A DNA stretch of 34,058 bases from Prochlorococcus sp. AG-442-B03. Its GTDB lineage: Bacteria; Cyanobacteriota; Cyanobacteriia; PCC-6307; Cyanobiaceae. The stretch is from positions 1 to 34,058 of the forward strand of contig QCPU01000014.1 of NCBI GenBank assembly GCA_003212395.1, given 5' to 3'. A program made the position numbers and the translations under genes. The notes under the pieces were generated by a model. It saw nothing but the letters and a program-made list of their open reading frames with translations. It made no database searches and had not been told where the DNA came from. Below, one piece after another: positions 16,584 to 25,457 of this stretch (the first letter of the stretch is position 1; the number at the start of each line of letters is the position of its first letter).

Positions 16584-17885
16584 CTAAAGATTGTCTAAGA
16601 TTTGCCTTATTATCCAGTAACTTTTTTCTAATTGATCATCTGTTATACAGAGAGGCGGTAAGAGGTAAATAACATTCCCCAGGGGCCTAATGAATAAACC
16701 TTGCTCCATTGCAAGGCTCTTTATTTCTTTCCCAATATTATTGAAATAACCTTTTTTGGTCCCAATATCTAAATTGAAGGCAGCAATTGTGCCTGTTACC
16801 CTTACCTTATTTATATAAGGTAAGTTTTTAAATTTAATTAAATGAGATAAATGTTTTTCTTCAAATGAAAGGTATTTTTGTGGTTCTTTTTCTAATAAAT
16901 CAAGGCTAGCGTTTGCTGCAGCACAACCTAAAGGATTAGCCGTAAAACTATGTCCATGCCAAAAAGTTTTTCTTGGGGAATCATCAATAAAGGATTGAAA
17001 AATTTTTTCTTTACATAAAGTTATTCCCATCGGTAAAAATCCACCAGTTAAACCTTTTGAAATACTTATTAAATCAGGAATGATTTTTGCCTTTTGAAAC
17101 GCAAAAAGGCTTCCACATCTTCCAAACCCAGTCAATACTTCATCGGCAATTAATAAAGAATTATTATTTTTTATAATTTCTGAAACTTTTTTTATAAACT
17201 GAGGCCTAACCATATTCATCCCTCCTGCACCTTGAACAAGTGGCTCAAGTATTACGGCAACTGTGGGAGTTTTAAGTAGAGTTTCTAATTTTTGGATCGC
17301 CTCATTTTCTTTATTTTCTACTTCTTCATCGTTCATCCAAGTTGAAGGCCATGGAACTCTTCTAACTGGAAACATAAGATTATCGAAATTCTCATTAAAA
17401 ATATTTCTTTCCCCTAAAGCCATTGCGCCAAATGTATCGCCATGATAAGCGCCATCAAAAGCTACAATTTGAGTTCTTGTCTCTCCTCTATTTTGCCATG
17501 ATTGGAAGGCAATTTTTAAAGCGACTTCCACTGCAGTAGATCCGTTATCAGAAAAGAATAATCTTTCTATTTTTGTTAATTCACTAAGTCTTTCTGCTAA
17601 TTTTTTTGCCTGTGGATGTAAAAAATCAGCAAAGATAACTTGCTCAAGTTTTTTTGATTGATCAAAAATGGCATCCGCAATATATTTGTTACTATGCCCA
17701 TGAAGAGTTACCCACCAACTACTAATTGCATCTATTAGCTCTTTTTTAGGATCTTTAGTAAATAGGAGGGCGTCTTTACCATGAGTTATTTCTATTTGCG
17801 GTTTGCTGTTATTGATTTGTGTAAAAGGTGGCCAAATATTTGGGTGCCAATCTTGATTTGGAGTTTTGGAATCCAAAGATTTCAT
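16584..17885 (-). CDS. bioA: Adenosylmethionine-8-amino-7-oxononanoate aminotransferase
   Basis: 433 residues, family length. BioA converts KAPA to DAPA using PLP, with SAM as amino donor in the classical enzyme. Seen: the BioA-type N terminus WHPNIWPPFTQ; ISSWWVTLHGH; the FSDNGSTAVEVALK phosphate-binding region; AYHGDTFGAMALG; D248 in LLIADEVLTGFGR; and the PLP lysine K277 in SISKGLTGG. The HGHSFTANPLGCAAANASL block is also intact. It is the last gene of the biotin operon and its ATG abuts the bioD stop with no gap. A perfect inverted repeat in its 3' part forms a terminator-like signal in the opposite direction. Confidence 0.96.
   Translation of the reverse strand: MKSLDSKTPNQDWHPNIWPPFTQINNSKPQIEITHGKDALLFTKDPKKELIDAISSWWVTLHGHSNKYIADAIFDQSKKLEQVIFADFLHPQAKKLAERLSELTKIERLFFSDNGSTAVEVALKIAFQSWQNRGETRTQIVAFDGAYHGDTFGAMALGERNIFNENFDNLMFPVRRVPWPSTWMNDEEVENKENEAIQKLETLLKTPTVAVILEPLVQGAGGMNMVRPQFIKKVSEIIKNNNSLLIADEVLTGFGRCGSLFAFQKAKIIPDLISISKGLTGGFLPMGITLCKEKIFQSFIDDSPRKTFWHGHSFTANPLGCAAANASLDLLEKEPQKYLSFEEKHLSHLIKFKNLPYINKVRVTGTIAAFNLDIGTKKGYFNNIGKEIKSLAMEQGLFIRPLGNVIYLLPPLCITDDQLEKSYWIIRQILDNL
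16801..16829 (+). terminator. Terminator-like hairpin on the + strand, inside bioA
   Basis: A perfect inverted repeat: ten bases at 16801-16810 pair with 16815-16824 around a TTAT loop, followed by TTTTT at 16825-16829. The T-run follows the stem only when read on the + strand, so it would stop transcripts coming from the J-domain/DUF3143 genes, 226 bases after the DUF3143 stop. The sequence is also coding for bioA residues LPYINKVRV. The stem has only three G-C pairs, so strength is moderate. Confidence 0.5.
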
Positions 17886-18551
17886 TTAACTTATTTTTGA
17901 ATTTAAAAGTGAGATCAACTTATTCTTGATGTCTAGTTCTTTCCATAGTATATCTAAATTATTTGAGTCAATTTTTTTGATGTAAGGAAATTCAGTAATT
18001 AACGGAATACCACTAAAATCAACTAGAGTTTTTGGATTATCTAAGTGTTTTTCTCCGTTGACTACTAAACCTAAAATCTCAATATTTCTTCGTTTTAAGG
18101 CCTCAATACTAAGCAGGGTATGGTTAAGAGTGCCAAGCGAGCTCTTACATACAAGTATTACAGGAAGATTCCATTGTTTTATTAGATCTATTTGTAAAAA
18201 ATTGCGTGTTATTGGAACCATTAATCCACCTGCAGTTTCTACAATTAAAGAGCCTTTTACTTTTGGCAATCTCAACATCTCAAAGTTAATAGTTTTTTGA
18301 TCTAATTCAGCAGCCCAATGAGGAGATAGAGGTTTTGTAAAGACATAAGCTTCTTTAACGATTTTTTCCTTACTTACTTGTGCTAGTTTTTCAACAGTTT
18401 GACTATCGGTTTGCGATTCAATACCACTTTGGATAGGCTTCCAATAAAAGGAATTTAATCCTTTAACAAAAAAAGAGCTTATTAAAGTTTTTCCAATATC
18501 AGTATCTGTTCCACAAATTATAAATTTGAAAATACTATCCTGACTACTCAT
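17886..18551 (-). CDS. bioD: Dethiobiotin synthetase
   Basis: 221 residues from the ATG at 18551. This start overlaps the bioC stop in an ATGA arrangement and begins MSSQDSIFKFIICGTDTDIGKT, the normal BioD N terminus; an upstream in-frame ATG at 18584 would sit inside bioC and add 11 unrelated residues. BioD closes the ureido ring of DAPA using ATP and CO2. The P-loop GTDTDIGKT covers residues 14-22, FYWKPIQSG follows, and VETAGGLMVPI gives the second substrate-binding block. Two bases-tight junctions, with bioC upstream and bioA downstream, show a single operon. Confidence 0.95.
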   Translation of the reverse strand: MSSQDSIFKFIICGTDTDIGKTLISSFFVKGLNSFYWKPIQSGIESQTDSQTVEKLAQVSKEKIVKEAYVFTKPLSPHWAAELDQKTINFEMLRLPKVKGSLIVETAGGLMVPITRNFLQIDLIKQWNLPVILVCKSSLGTLNHTLLSIEALKRRNIEILGLVVNGEKHLDNPKTLVDFSGIPLITEFPYIKKIDSNNLDILWKELDIKNKLISLLNSKIS

Positions 18552-19306
18552 GATTTCTTTATGATTTGAATTCCAATTTGCCATGAAAGGTTCACTGTAT
18601 TATTGTAATTCTTTGGCCAAAACTTTTGAATTTCCTTTAACTCTCTCACTGTTTTGCGTTTACAATTTGTTGATTGTGCCCCTACATTTTTAATGCTTCT
18701 AAAAAGTTTATATACATCTTCAAAATTTTCAAGATAATTAAACTGTTTTGAATAATGTATTTCAGTTGATTTGAAATCTTTTAATAATTCTTTTGAGCAA
18801 AGGAAATTAAGTCCACTATATTCAATATCAATTTTTTTACAAGTATCTTTCCATTCAGGAAAACAATCTTTTGTTGGATATGAAATGATTAAAAAACCTC
18901 CAGGTGTTAATTTGCTAAACCAATTTTTTATTATCTTTTCTGGGTTGTTTAACCAATGTATGCAAAAGTTAGATGTTAATAGAGAACAGTTATTTATTTC
19001 AGAAGGTAAATCATTATTCAAATCCCATAAAATTTTTTTTCTAGATAATTTATTCTCTAGAAGCATTTTCTTGCTGAAATCAATTCTGGATACTTTTTGG
19101 GAAGAAATTTTTTCTATTTCATCTGCTAATAGTCCTGGTCCTGATCCTAGATCTACCCATTCACTTTTTTTTTGGGGATTTAATTCTTTGATAAGATGAA
19201 CAATCTTTTTTGCAAAAAATTTCTGAATATTTGAATGCTCTAAATACCGATATGCAGCATCATTGAAATTATTTTGTATTTTCTCATTCCACTTTTTACT
19301 ATCCAT
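18548..19306 (-). CDS. bioC: Malonyl-ACP O-methyltransferase
   Basis: 252 residues. BioC methylates malonyl-ACP (or -CoA) to begin pimelate synthesis. The N terminus has NFNDAAYRYLEHSNIQ, like the family's FxxAAxxY start. SAM-binding motif I is WVDLGSGPGLLADEI (50-64), followed by the acidic motif VSRIDFSKKML and then LLTSNFCIHWLNNPEKIIKNW, matching the BioC post-I blocks. The C-terminal region NVGAQSTNCKR resembles the NTGA segment of BioC proteins. It overlaps bioK by 8 bases and bioD by 4. Context inside the bio operon makes the call firm despite general methyltransferase similarity. Confidence 0.94.
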   Translation of the reverse strand: MDSKKWNEKIQNNFNDAAYRYLEHSNIQKFFAKKIVHLIKELNPQKKSEWVDLGSGPGLLADEIEKISSQKVSRIDFSKKMLLENKLSRKKILWDLNNDLPSEINNCSLLTSNFCIHWLNNPEKIIKNWFSKLTPGGFLIISYPTKDCFPEWKDTCKKIDIEYSGLNFLCSKELLKDFKSTEIHYSKQFNYLENFEDVYKLFRSIKNVGAQSTNCKRKTVRELKEIQKFWPKNYNNTVNLSWQIGIQIIKKS

Positions 19307-20012
19307 TTAAATCGTTAAGTGTATTACGTAAGATCTTGTATAAATTTAAATTATTCAAGCAATGACCTTGTTGAGCTAATTTAATTAAAATTGGCTTTCT
19401 TTCAAGTGTTTTATTTAAGGAATCTAAAAAGTTATTATTTGATTCGTTGTCAAGAATCAAATCATTTTCTGATTTTATAAAAATAATTTTGCAATCTTTT
19501 CTTAAAAATACTGGAAAATCTCTATTGATGTAAAGTTCTTTTAAATCACTTAAAAGAAGAGTTTTATTTAAACTATCTAGACTTTTACAAAAGATATTTT
19601 TAAAACTATTATTCATATGATTTGGCATAAATGATCTATATATGAATTCTTTCAACATATCCTTAGGTTCATCTTTTATGATTTTTGTTTCCATTCTTTT
19701 TAGAGACCTCAAAATAAAGTTTCTCTTATTACTTAAAGGAAGAAAATTATTAAAAGAATTTATAAGAACAATATGAGTTGCTTCTTTAAAAATTTTTTTT
19801 GGCATTAAATGAAAACCAAATGAATGGCATAAAGTCATTCTGATTTCTTTTTTAGATTCGCTTTTAATCCATTTTGCTTGATAATTAGTTGTCGAAAAAT
19901 AGCCCCTTTCATTATCTTGCCAATGCCAATTATTATTTAAAAAATCAACTTTATAATCATCCCAGAAATATTTATTTAGTCCCCAACCATGTTGAGTAAT
20001 AATTTGTTTCAT
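19299..20012 (-). CDS. bioK: Probable pimeloyl-ACP methyl ester esterase, BioK type
   Basis: 237 residues, alpha/beta hydrolase-like but very divergent. A candidate triad can be read: S64 in LCHSFGFH (nucleophile elbow with Cys replacing the usual first Gly), D184 in KSENDLIL and H217 in QQGHCLNN; HGWG at 8-11 would form the oxyanion side. It lies between bioF and bioC, overlapping both. That is exactly where a BioH-equivalent is needed to remove the methyl ester from pimeloyl-ACP. Cronan and colleagues described BioK as the cyanobacterial replacement for BioH, and the location and size fit. BioG and BioH are alternatives, but neither matches better. The triad assignment is inference. Confidence 0.82.
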   Translation of the reverse strand: MKQIITQHGWGLNKYFWDDYKVDFLNNNWHWQDNERGYFSTTNYQAKWIKSESKKEIRMTLCHSFGFHLMPKKIFKEATHIVLINSFNNFLPLSNKRNFILRSLKRMETKIIKDEPKDMLKEFIYRSFMPNHMNNSFKNIFCKSLDSLNKTLLLSDLKELYINRDFPVFLRKDCKIIFIKSENDLILDNESNNNFLDSLNKTLERKPILIKLAQQGHCLNNLNLYKILRNTLNDLNG

Positions 20013-21148
20013 TTAAACTCTTTTAATACGGCAATGAAATTCTTTAGCAAATTAAAATCTAAGTTTCTTCGTATTGTTATTCTGATTCTTGATTGCCCCA
20101 CTGGAACAGTTGGAGGTCTTATCGCAATTGCTAAAAACCCATGTTCTTCGAGATATTTTTGTAGATAAATTGCTTTCTCTTCTTGGCCAACAATAATTGA
20201 TAAAATGTGGGAATCCCCCTGAACTGGAAAACTAAAATTTTTAATAATTTCATCTTTCCATATATTCGCAGAAGATAACAAATCATTACCCCATTCTTTA
20301 TTTTCTAAAATTTTTTTTAAACCTTCTAGTGCCCCAGCAGCCAAAGATGGCGCAAGTGCGGTTGTATACCTAAATGCACCACTTGTTTGGATAAGATATT
20401 CTCCAATTTCTGAATTGGAAGCTATGAAAGCTCCACCGCTTCCAAATGCTTTTCCAAAAGTTCCAGTAATCATTGTGATATCTGAACGAAAATTAAAACT
20501 TAAACCCCTGCCTTCAGGGCCCAAGATCCCAATTGCATGAGCTTCGTCAACTAATAATTGAACACTATTTTTTTTGCAAATTTCCGTTATTTCTCTGAGC
20601 GGAGCAATTGATCCCTCCATGCTATAAAGAGATTCAACAACAACTAAAATGGAATTTTTTGTAGGGTTAGATTTAATAATTTTATCTTCTAAATCTTTTA
20701 AATTATTATGTGAGAATCGAACTATTTTTGCTTGAGCAGCTTTGACTCCAACCAATAAAGAGTTATGGATCAATTTATCTGCTATTACGATACTATTTCT
20801 GTTTGCTAAAGCCTGGATAGCGGCTATATTTGCTTGAAATCCGCTTGGGAAAAGTAATACTTTCTCTTGATCAAGCCACTTGGCAAGTTCTGTTTCTAAT
20901 AATTTATGTATTGGTCTTGAACCTGTAATAAACCTAGAGCTTCCTGAACCAATACCTTCTAACAAGCTTATTTCGTAAGCAGCTTTTATTAAATCCTTGT
21001 CCCTGCTTAATCCAAAATAATCATTACTGCATAAGTCTATAAGTTTTTTATTTTGCGAATTTAAACTTAGAAGTTCGAAGGATTTTTTACCTAAAGAAAA
21101 TGTTTTTAATTTACGGATTCTATTTTTTGGAATTTTTACTTTTTTCAT
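20009..21148 (-). CDS. bioF: 8-amino-7-oxononanoate synthase (KAPA synthase)
   Basis: 379 residues. BioF condenses pimeloyl-ACP (or CoA) with L-alanine to KAPA, using PLP. Family blocks: LCSNDYFGLSRD, GIGSGSSRFITGSRPIHKLLE, LLFPSGFQANIA, VVESLYSMEGSIAP, D201/H204 in LVDEAHAIGILG, and the PLP lysine K233 in TGTFGKAFGSGG. The C-terminal RPPTVPVGQSRIRIT is also typical. First gene of the bioF-bioK-bioC-bioD-bioA operon; its stop overlaps the bioK ATG by 4 bases. It diverges from the helicase gene across 139 AT-rich bases, which should contain both promoters. bioB, the final step, is not in this window. Confidence 0.97.
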   Translation of the reverse strand: MKKVKIPKNRIRKLKTFSLGKKSFELLSLNSQNKKLIDLCSNDYFGLSRDKDLIKAAYEISLLEGIGSGSSRFITGSRPIHKLLETELAKWLDQEKVLLFPSGFQANIAAIQALANRNSIVIADKLIHNSLLVGVKAAQAKIVRFSHNNLKDLEDKIIKSNPTKNSILVVVESLYSMEGSIAPLREITEICKKNSVQLLVDEAHAIGILGPEGRGLSFNFRSDITMITGTFGKAFGSGGAFIASNSEIGEYLIQTSGAFRYTTALAPSLAAGALEGLKKILENKEWGNDLLSSANIWKDEIIKNFSFPVQGDSHILSIIVGQEEKAIYLQKYLEEHGFLAIAIRPPTVPVGQSRIRITIRRNLDFNLLKNFIAVLKEFK

Positions 21149-21232
21149 TTTGGCAAAATAAAATATAGTGGATTTAATTAAAAAGATTTAGATTTACTAT
21201 TAAAGTTTGCAAGGTATTTTTTGTTTATTAAT

Positions 21233-21244
21233 ATCTATATAGAT
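21233..21244. other. Palindrome in the bioF-helicase divergent gap
   Basis: ATCTATATAGAT is a perfect 12-base palindrome, 43 bases before the helicase TTG start and 84 bases from the bioF start. A TATATT box follows at 21247-21252, so a protein bound here would touch the helicase promoter. An AT-only palindrome is not rare in such DNA, so regulatory meaning is uncertain. Confidence 0.3.
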
Positions 21245-21287
21245 CATATATTAAGAAGTTAACTCATCCTCTCTTCAATCACAATTA

Positions 21288-24014
21288 TTGCTTAATTTAG
21301 AGGAATATTTCCCCTTTCCGCTAGATGATTTCCAATTAGAAGCAATACGAGCTATTAATAGCGGAAATTCTGTTGTTTTAACAGCACCAACAGGTTCGGG
21401 TAAAACATTGATAGGTGAATTTGCTATATATAGAGGCTTATCTCATGACAGCAGAGTTTTTTATACAACACCTTTAAAGGCCCTATCAAACCAAAAGTTT
21501 AGAGATTTTGCTAATCAATATGGTGAGAATAAAGTTGGACTTTTAACTGGAGATATAAGCATAAATAGAGAAGCACCAATCTTAGTCATGACGACTGAGA
21601 TTTTTAGGAACATGCTTTATGGCGAATTTGATGAATTTGATGATCCCTTAGAAAATTTAGAATCTGTAATTCTTGATGAATGTCATTATATGAATGACCC
21701 CCAAAGAGGTACAGTTTGGGAAGAAACTATAATCCATTGCCCTACTAGAACTCAAATAATAGCTTTATCAGCAACAATAGCCAATGCAGATCAATTGCAA
21801 AATTGGATAGAAAAAGTTCATGGGCCCACAGTACTAATTAATAGTGATAAGAGACCAGTCCCACTTGATTTTATTTTTTGTAGTGTTAAAGGCCTCCATC
21901 CACTTTTAAATAATAAGGGTAATGGAATTCATCCAAACTGTAAGATTTGGAGAGCTCCCAAAGGGCAGAAAATAAGAGGAAAAGTGGGCAGGATAATGCA
22001 ACCAAAGTCTCCCTCAATTGGCTTTGTGATCTCGAAACTAGCTGAACGAAAAATGTTGCCAGCTATTTATTTTATTTTTAGTAGAAGAGGATGTGACAAG
22101 GCTATTGAGAATATAAAAGATTTAACTTTAGTAAGTTATTCAGAAGCAAGTATGATATCCCAAAAATTGGATGTTTATCTTAAAAATAATCAGGAAGCAA
22201 TTAAAGATAAATCTCAATGCGAGGCATTAAAACGCGGTATTGCATCTCATCATGCTGGATTATTGCCTGCATGGAAAGAATTGGTTGAGGAATTATTTCA
22301 GCAAGGTTTAATAAAAGTTGTTTTTGCAACTGAAACTCTTGCTGCAGGAATAAATATGCCCGCAAGAACAACCGTTATTTCTTCTTTATCAAAAAGGACA
22401 GAAGATGGTCATAGATTATTATTTAGCAGTGAATTTTTGCAAATGTCAGGAAGAGCTGGAAGAAGAGGAAAAGATACCCAGGGATATGTTGTTACATTAC
22501 AAACAAGATTCGAAGGTGCCAAAGAAGCAAGTGCACTTGCTATAAGCAAACCAAATGCTTTAGAAAGTCAATTCACTCCAAGCTATGGAATGGTACTTAA
22601 TCTTTTACAAAGTTATACTTTAGAGAAGTCTAAAGAATTAATTAAAAGAAGTTTTGGTAGTTTTTTATATTTAGGTGAATCATCAGGTGAGAATATAATT
22701 CTTGAAAATTTAGATAAGGATTTAATTGAGTTAAAAAAAATTACATCTAACGTTTCATGGAAAGATTTTGATGCATACGAAAAGTTAAAAAATCGTCTTA
22801 AAGAAGAGAGAAGACTCTTGAAAATTTTAGAAAAACAATCAGCAGAAAAATTATCAGAAGAGATAACCAATGCACTTCCATATATTAAAGATGGAAGCTT
22901 AATTTCAATCAAAGCTCCCCAAATTAAAAGAAAAATTGTTCCAGGATTAATTTGTAAGAAAATATATGAATCTCAAAAAATTAAGAGTTTATTGTGTTTG
23001 ACAATTGATAATTTATTTATTCTTATAAAACCCTCATACATAGTCAGTATTTTTAATGATTTGGATGCAATTGATGTCTTAGGACTTGAAGTGCCAAAGA
23101 TGTATTTTTCTGGAGAGGTATTTAGGGGAGATGATATGTCGCAGTGTTATGTGGATCGAATTTTAGAAGTTTCTAAAAAAAATGATTTACAAACTCCACA
23201 ATATGATTTGACAACGGAAGTTTTGGCACAAAAGCAACAAATTAATAATTTAGAAGAAACAGTTACTGATCATCCTGCACACAGATTTGGAGACTCCAAG
23301 AAATTAAAGAAATATAGAAAAAGAATTATTGATGTTGAACAAGAAATAAATATTAGAAAAAAACTTCTTGAGGATAAAGAAAATCATAACTGGAGAACTT
23401 TTACTGATTTGATTAAAATTTTGAATCATTTTGGTTGTTTAAATGATCTGGAATTGACAGAAGTTGGACAAACAGTTGGTGCAATAAGAAGTGAAAATGA
23501 ATTATGGATTGGTCTTGTTTTAGTTAGTGGTTATTTAGACGATTTAGATCCTCCTGAGTTAGCTGCCATTATTCAAGCTATATGTGTTGATGTAAGGAGG
23601 CCTAATCTTTGGTGTAATTTCAAGCCTTCTTTAAAGGTAATAGATGTTTTTAATGAATTAGATGGTTTAAGAAAATTAGTCTCTTTTCAACAAAATAAGT
23701 TTCATATTGAAATTCCTATCTATTTAGAAACAGAGTTGACTGGAATTATTTCTGAATGGGCAAGAGGAAAAAAATGGAAAGATTTGGTTTTTAATACTTC
23801 ATTAGACGAAGGTGATGTAGTGAGGATAATTAGAAGATCAATTGATGTCCTTTCTCAAGTGCAATACTGTATTGGTGTTAGTAATAAATTAAAAAGCAAA
23901 GCTAAGCTAGCATTAAAAGCTATTAATCGTTTTCCTGTTTCTGAATCTAATGATCTTATAAAAGTCTCTGAAGATATTAATCCTGCAACAAAAAGAATTG
24001 ACAATAATTCTTAA
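21288..24014 (+). CDS. Ski2/Mtr4-like superfamily II RNA helicase
   Basis: 908 residues. Motif I APTGSGKT at 33-40, motif Ia TTPLKALSNQK, motif II DECH at 130-133, motif III LSATIAN, and motif VI QMSGRAGRRG near 385-394 define an ATP-dependent SF2 helicase of the Ski2-like group. The C-terminal 200 residues (LTEVGQTVGAIRSENELWIG, then LDDLDPPELAAIIQAI and later) match the DSHCT domain of Mtr4/Ski2. Cyanobacteria and chloroplasts (ISE2) have such proteins, linked to RNA maturation. Start is TTG at 21288, which begins LNLEEYFPFPLDDFQ; no earlier ATG is in frame. The stop is 9 bases from the fumC stop. Confidence 0.93.
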   Translation: MLNLEEYFPFPLDDFQLEAIRAINSGNSVVLTAPTGSGKTLIGEFAIYRGLSHDSRVFYTTPLKALSNQKFRDFANQYGENKVGLLTGDISINREAPILVMTTEIFRNMLYGEFDEFDDPLENLESVILDECHYMNDPQRGTVWEETIIHCPTRTQIIALSATIANADQLQNWIEKVHGPTVLINSDKRPVPLDFIFCSVKGLHPLLNNKGNGIHPNCKIWRAPKGQKIRGKVGRIMQPKSPSIGFVISKLAERKMLPAIYFIFSRRGCDKAIENIKDLTLVSYSEASMISQKLDVYLKNNQEAIKDKSQCEALKRGIASHHAGLLPAWKELVEELFQQGLIKVVFATETLAAGINMPARTTVISSLSKRTEDGHRLLFSSEFLQMSGRAGRRGKDTQGYVVTLQTRFEGAKEASALAISKPNALESQFTPSYGMVLNLLQSYTLEKSKELIKRSFGSFLYLGESSGENIILENLDKDLIELKKITSNVSWKDFDAYEKLKNRLKEERRLLKILEKQSAEKLSEEITNALPYIKDGSLISIKAPQIKRKIVPGLICKKIYESQKIKSLLCLTIDNLFILIKPSYIVSIFNDLDAIDVLGLEVPKMYFSGEVFRGDDMSQCYVDRILEVSKKNDLQTPQYDLTTEVLAQKQQINNLEETVTDHPAHRFGDSKKLKKYRKRIIDVEQEINIRKKLLEDKENHNWRTFTDLIKILNHFGCLNDLELTEVGQTVGAIRSENELWIGLVLVSGYLDDLDPPELAAIIQAICVDVRRPNLWCNFKPSLKVIDVFNELDGLRKLVSFQQNKFHIEIPIYLETELTGIISEWARGKKWKDLVFNTSLDEGDVVRIIRRSIDVLSQVQYCIGVSNKLKSKAKLALKAINRFPVSESNDLIKVSEDINPATKRIDNNS

Positions 24015-24023
24015 ATTTTTTAA

Positions 24024-25409
24024 TCAAATCATTGCATTTATATTCATTGTTTCATTGAATTCATCTTCGTTTAAATAACCTAATTTAAGTGTTGCTTCTT
24101 TTAAATTTAATGATTCTTTGAAGGCAAGCTGTGCAATTTCAGCTGCTTTCTCATAACCAACTTTTGGCACTATGGCTGTAACCAACATTAGTGAATTTTC
24201 TAAATTTAACTTCATTTTCTCTTGATTAGGTTCCATTCCATCAACTAATTTTATTCTGAAGTTTTCTATTGCATTTTTAAGTAATTTTAAACTTGTAAGA
24301 ATATTAAATCCAATAAGAGGCTTGTATTCATTCATCTGTAAAGTGCCGCTAGAATTTGCCATGGAAACTGCATATTCAAAACCCATTATCTGAGTGCAAA
24401 CCATTGATAAGGCTTCACATTGAGTTGGATTCACTTTGCCCGGCATGATAGAACTTCCAGGTTCATTTTGAGGGATCATTATTTCATATATTCCTGATCT
24501 TGGACCCGAAGATAGGATTTTTATATCATTTGAAATTTTAAATAATGCACCCGCTAATATTTTTATCTGACTCATTACTTGAGCTAGACGATCATGCGAG
24601 GCCATGATAGAAAAATTATTTTTTGATTTATAGAACATTAGATTAGTATCATCGGAAATTGATTTTATAGACTCTTCACAAAATCCTTTTGGACAATTAA
24701 TCCCTGTTCCAAGTGCAGTTCCTCCTAGAGGTAAGAAATACAATTCATTCAGACTCATAATAATTGCATTTTCAGCATCTTTAAGTTGCTCTGACCATCC
24801 TGATACTTCTTGCCCAAAAGTAAGGGGAACTGCATCTTGAAAATGGGTTCTTCCTATCTTTATAAGATCTTTCCACTCTTTACTTTTTTTATCAAGATTC
24901 TTCGTAAGTTCTTTGATCGTTGGAACTAAATTTTTGATTATTTCATTAACAACGGATATTTGAATAGCAGCAGGAAAAGTATCATTAGTTGACTGAGATT
25001 TATTTACATCATCATTCGGATGAATTGGTTGATGACTACCAAGCTCTGAATTAGTTTTTAATGCTGCAATATTTGAAATTACCTCATTAACATTCATATT
25101 TGTTTGCGTACCACTTCCTGTTTGCCAAACCTTTAAGGGAAACTGTGAATCATGAAGCCCATCAAGTATTTCTGTACATGCCTCTACAATCAAATCTTTT
25201 TTTCTTTTATCTATTAACCCTAAATTGAAATTCGCAATTGAAGCAGCTTTTTTGATGAGGGTGAGTGAATAAATTAATTCAATTGGAATTAATTCTTCTC
25301 CAATAGAAAAATTTTTTATCGATCTTTGTGTTTGAGCGCCCCACAAAGCTTCAATGGGAACTTCTATTGTTCCCATACTATCTTTTTCAATCCTGAAGTT
25401 TTTTGTCAT
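24024..25409 (-). CDS. fumC: Fumarate hydratase, class II
   Basis: 461 residues. Catalyses reversible hydration of fumarate to malate, without an Fe-S cluster. Family signatures: TGSGTQTNMNVNEV near 97-110, HPNDDVNKSQSTNDTFP near 130-146, GRTHFQDAVPLTFGQE, and the superfamily signature GSSIMPGKVNP at 318-328. The flexible loop carrying the catalytic serine lies in that last motif. It is 48 bases downstream of purB, which also releases fumarate, so the pair may be co-transcribed. This neighbour link is suggestive but both enzymes belong to the same superfamily, so the two must be told apart by motif, which is clear here. Confidence 0.97.
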   Translation of the reverse strand: MTKNFRIEKDSMGTIEVPIEALWGAQTQRSIKNFSIGEELIPIELIYSLTLIKKAASIANFNLGLIDKRKKDLIVEACTEILDGLHDSQFPLKVWQTGSGTQTNMNVNEVISNIAALKTNSELGSHQPIHPNDDVNKSQSTNDTFPAAIQISVVNEIIKNLVPTIKELTKNLDKKSKEWKDLIKIGRTHFQDAVPLTFGQEVSGWSEQLKDAENAIIMSLNELYFLPLGGTALGTGINCPKGFCEESIKSISDDTNLMFYKSKNNFSIMASHDRLAQVMSQIKILAGALFKISNDIKILSSGPRSGIYEIMIPQNEPGSSIMPGKVNPTQCEALSMVCTQIMGFEYAVSMANSSGTLQMNEYKPLIGFNILTSLKLLKNAIENFRIKLVDGMEPNQEKMKLNLENSLMLVTAIVPKVGYEKAAEIAQLAFKESLNLKEATLKLGYLNEDEFNETMNINAMI

Positions 25410-25457
25410 TATTCCTCTGAAAACACTGGTTTTACTTAGATAAGGTTTTCAGTAATC

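Noticed and set aside
18552..18584. Upstream ATG for bioD at 18584
   Set aside because: It would lie inside bioC and add residues unlike BioD; the ATGA overlap at 18551 gives the family N terminus.
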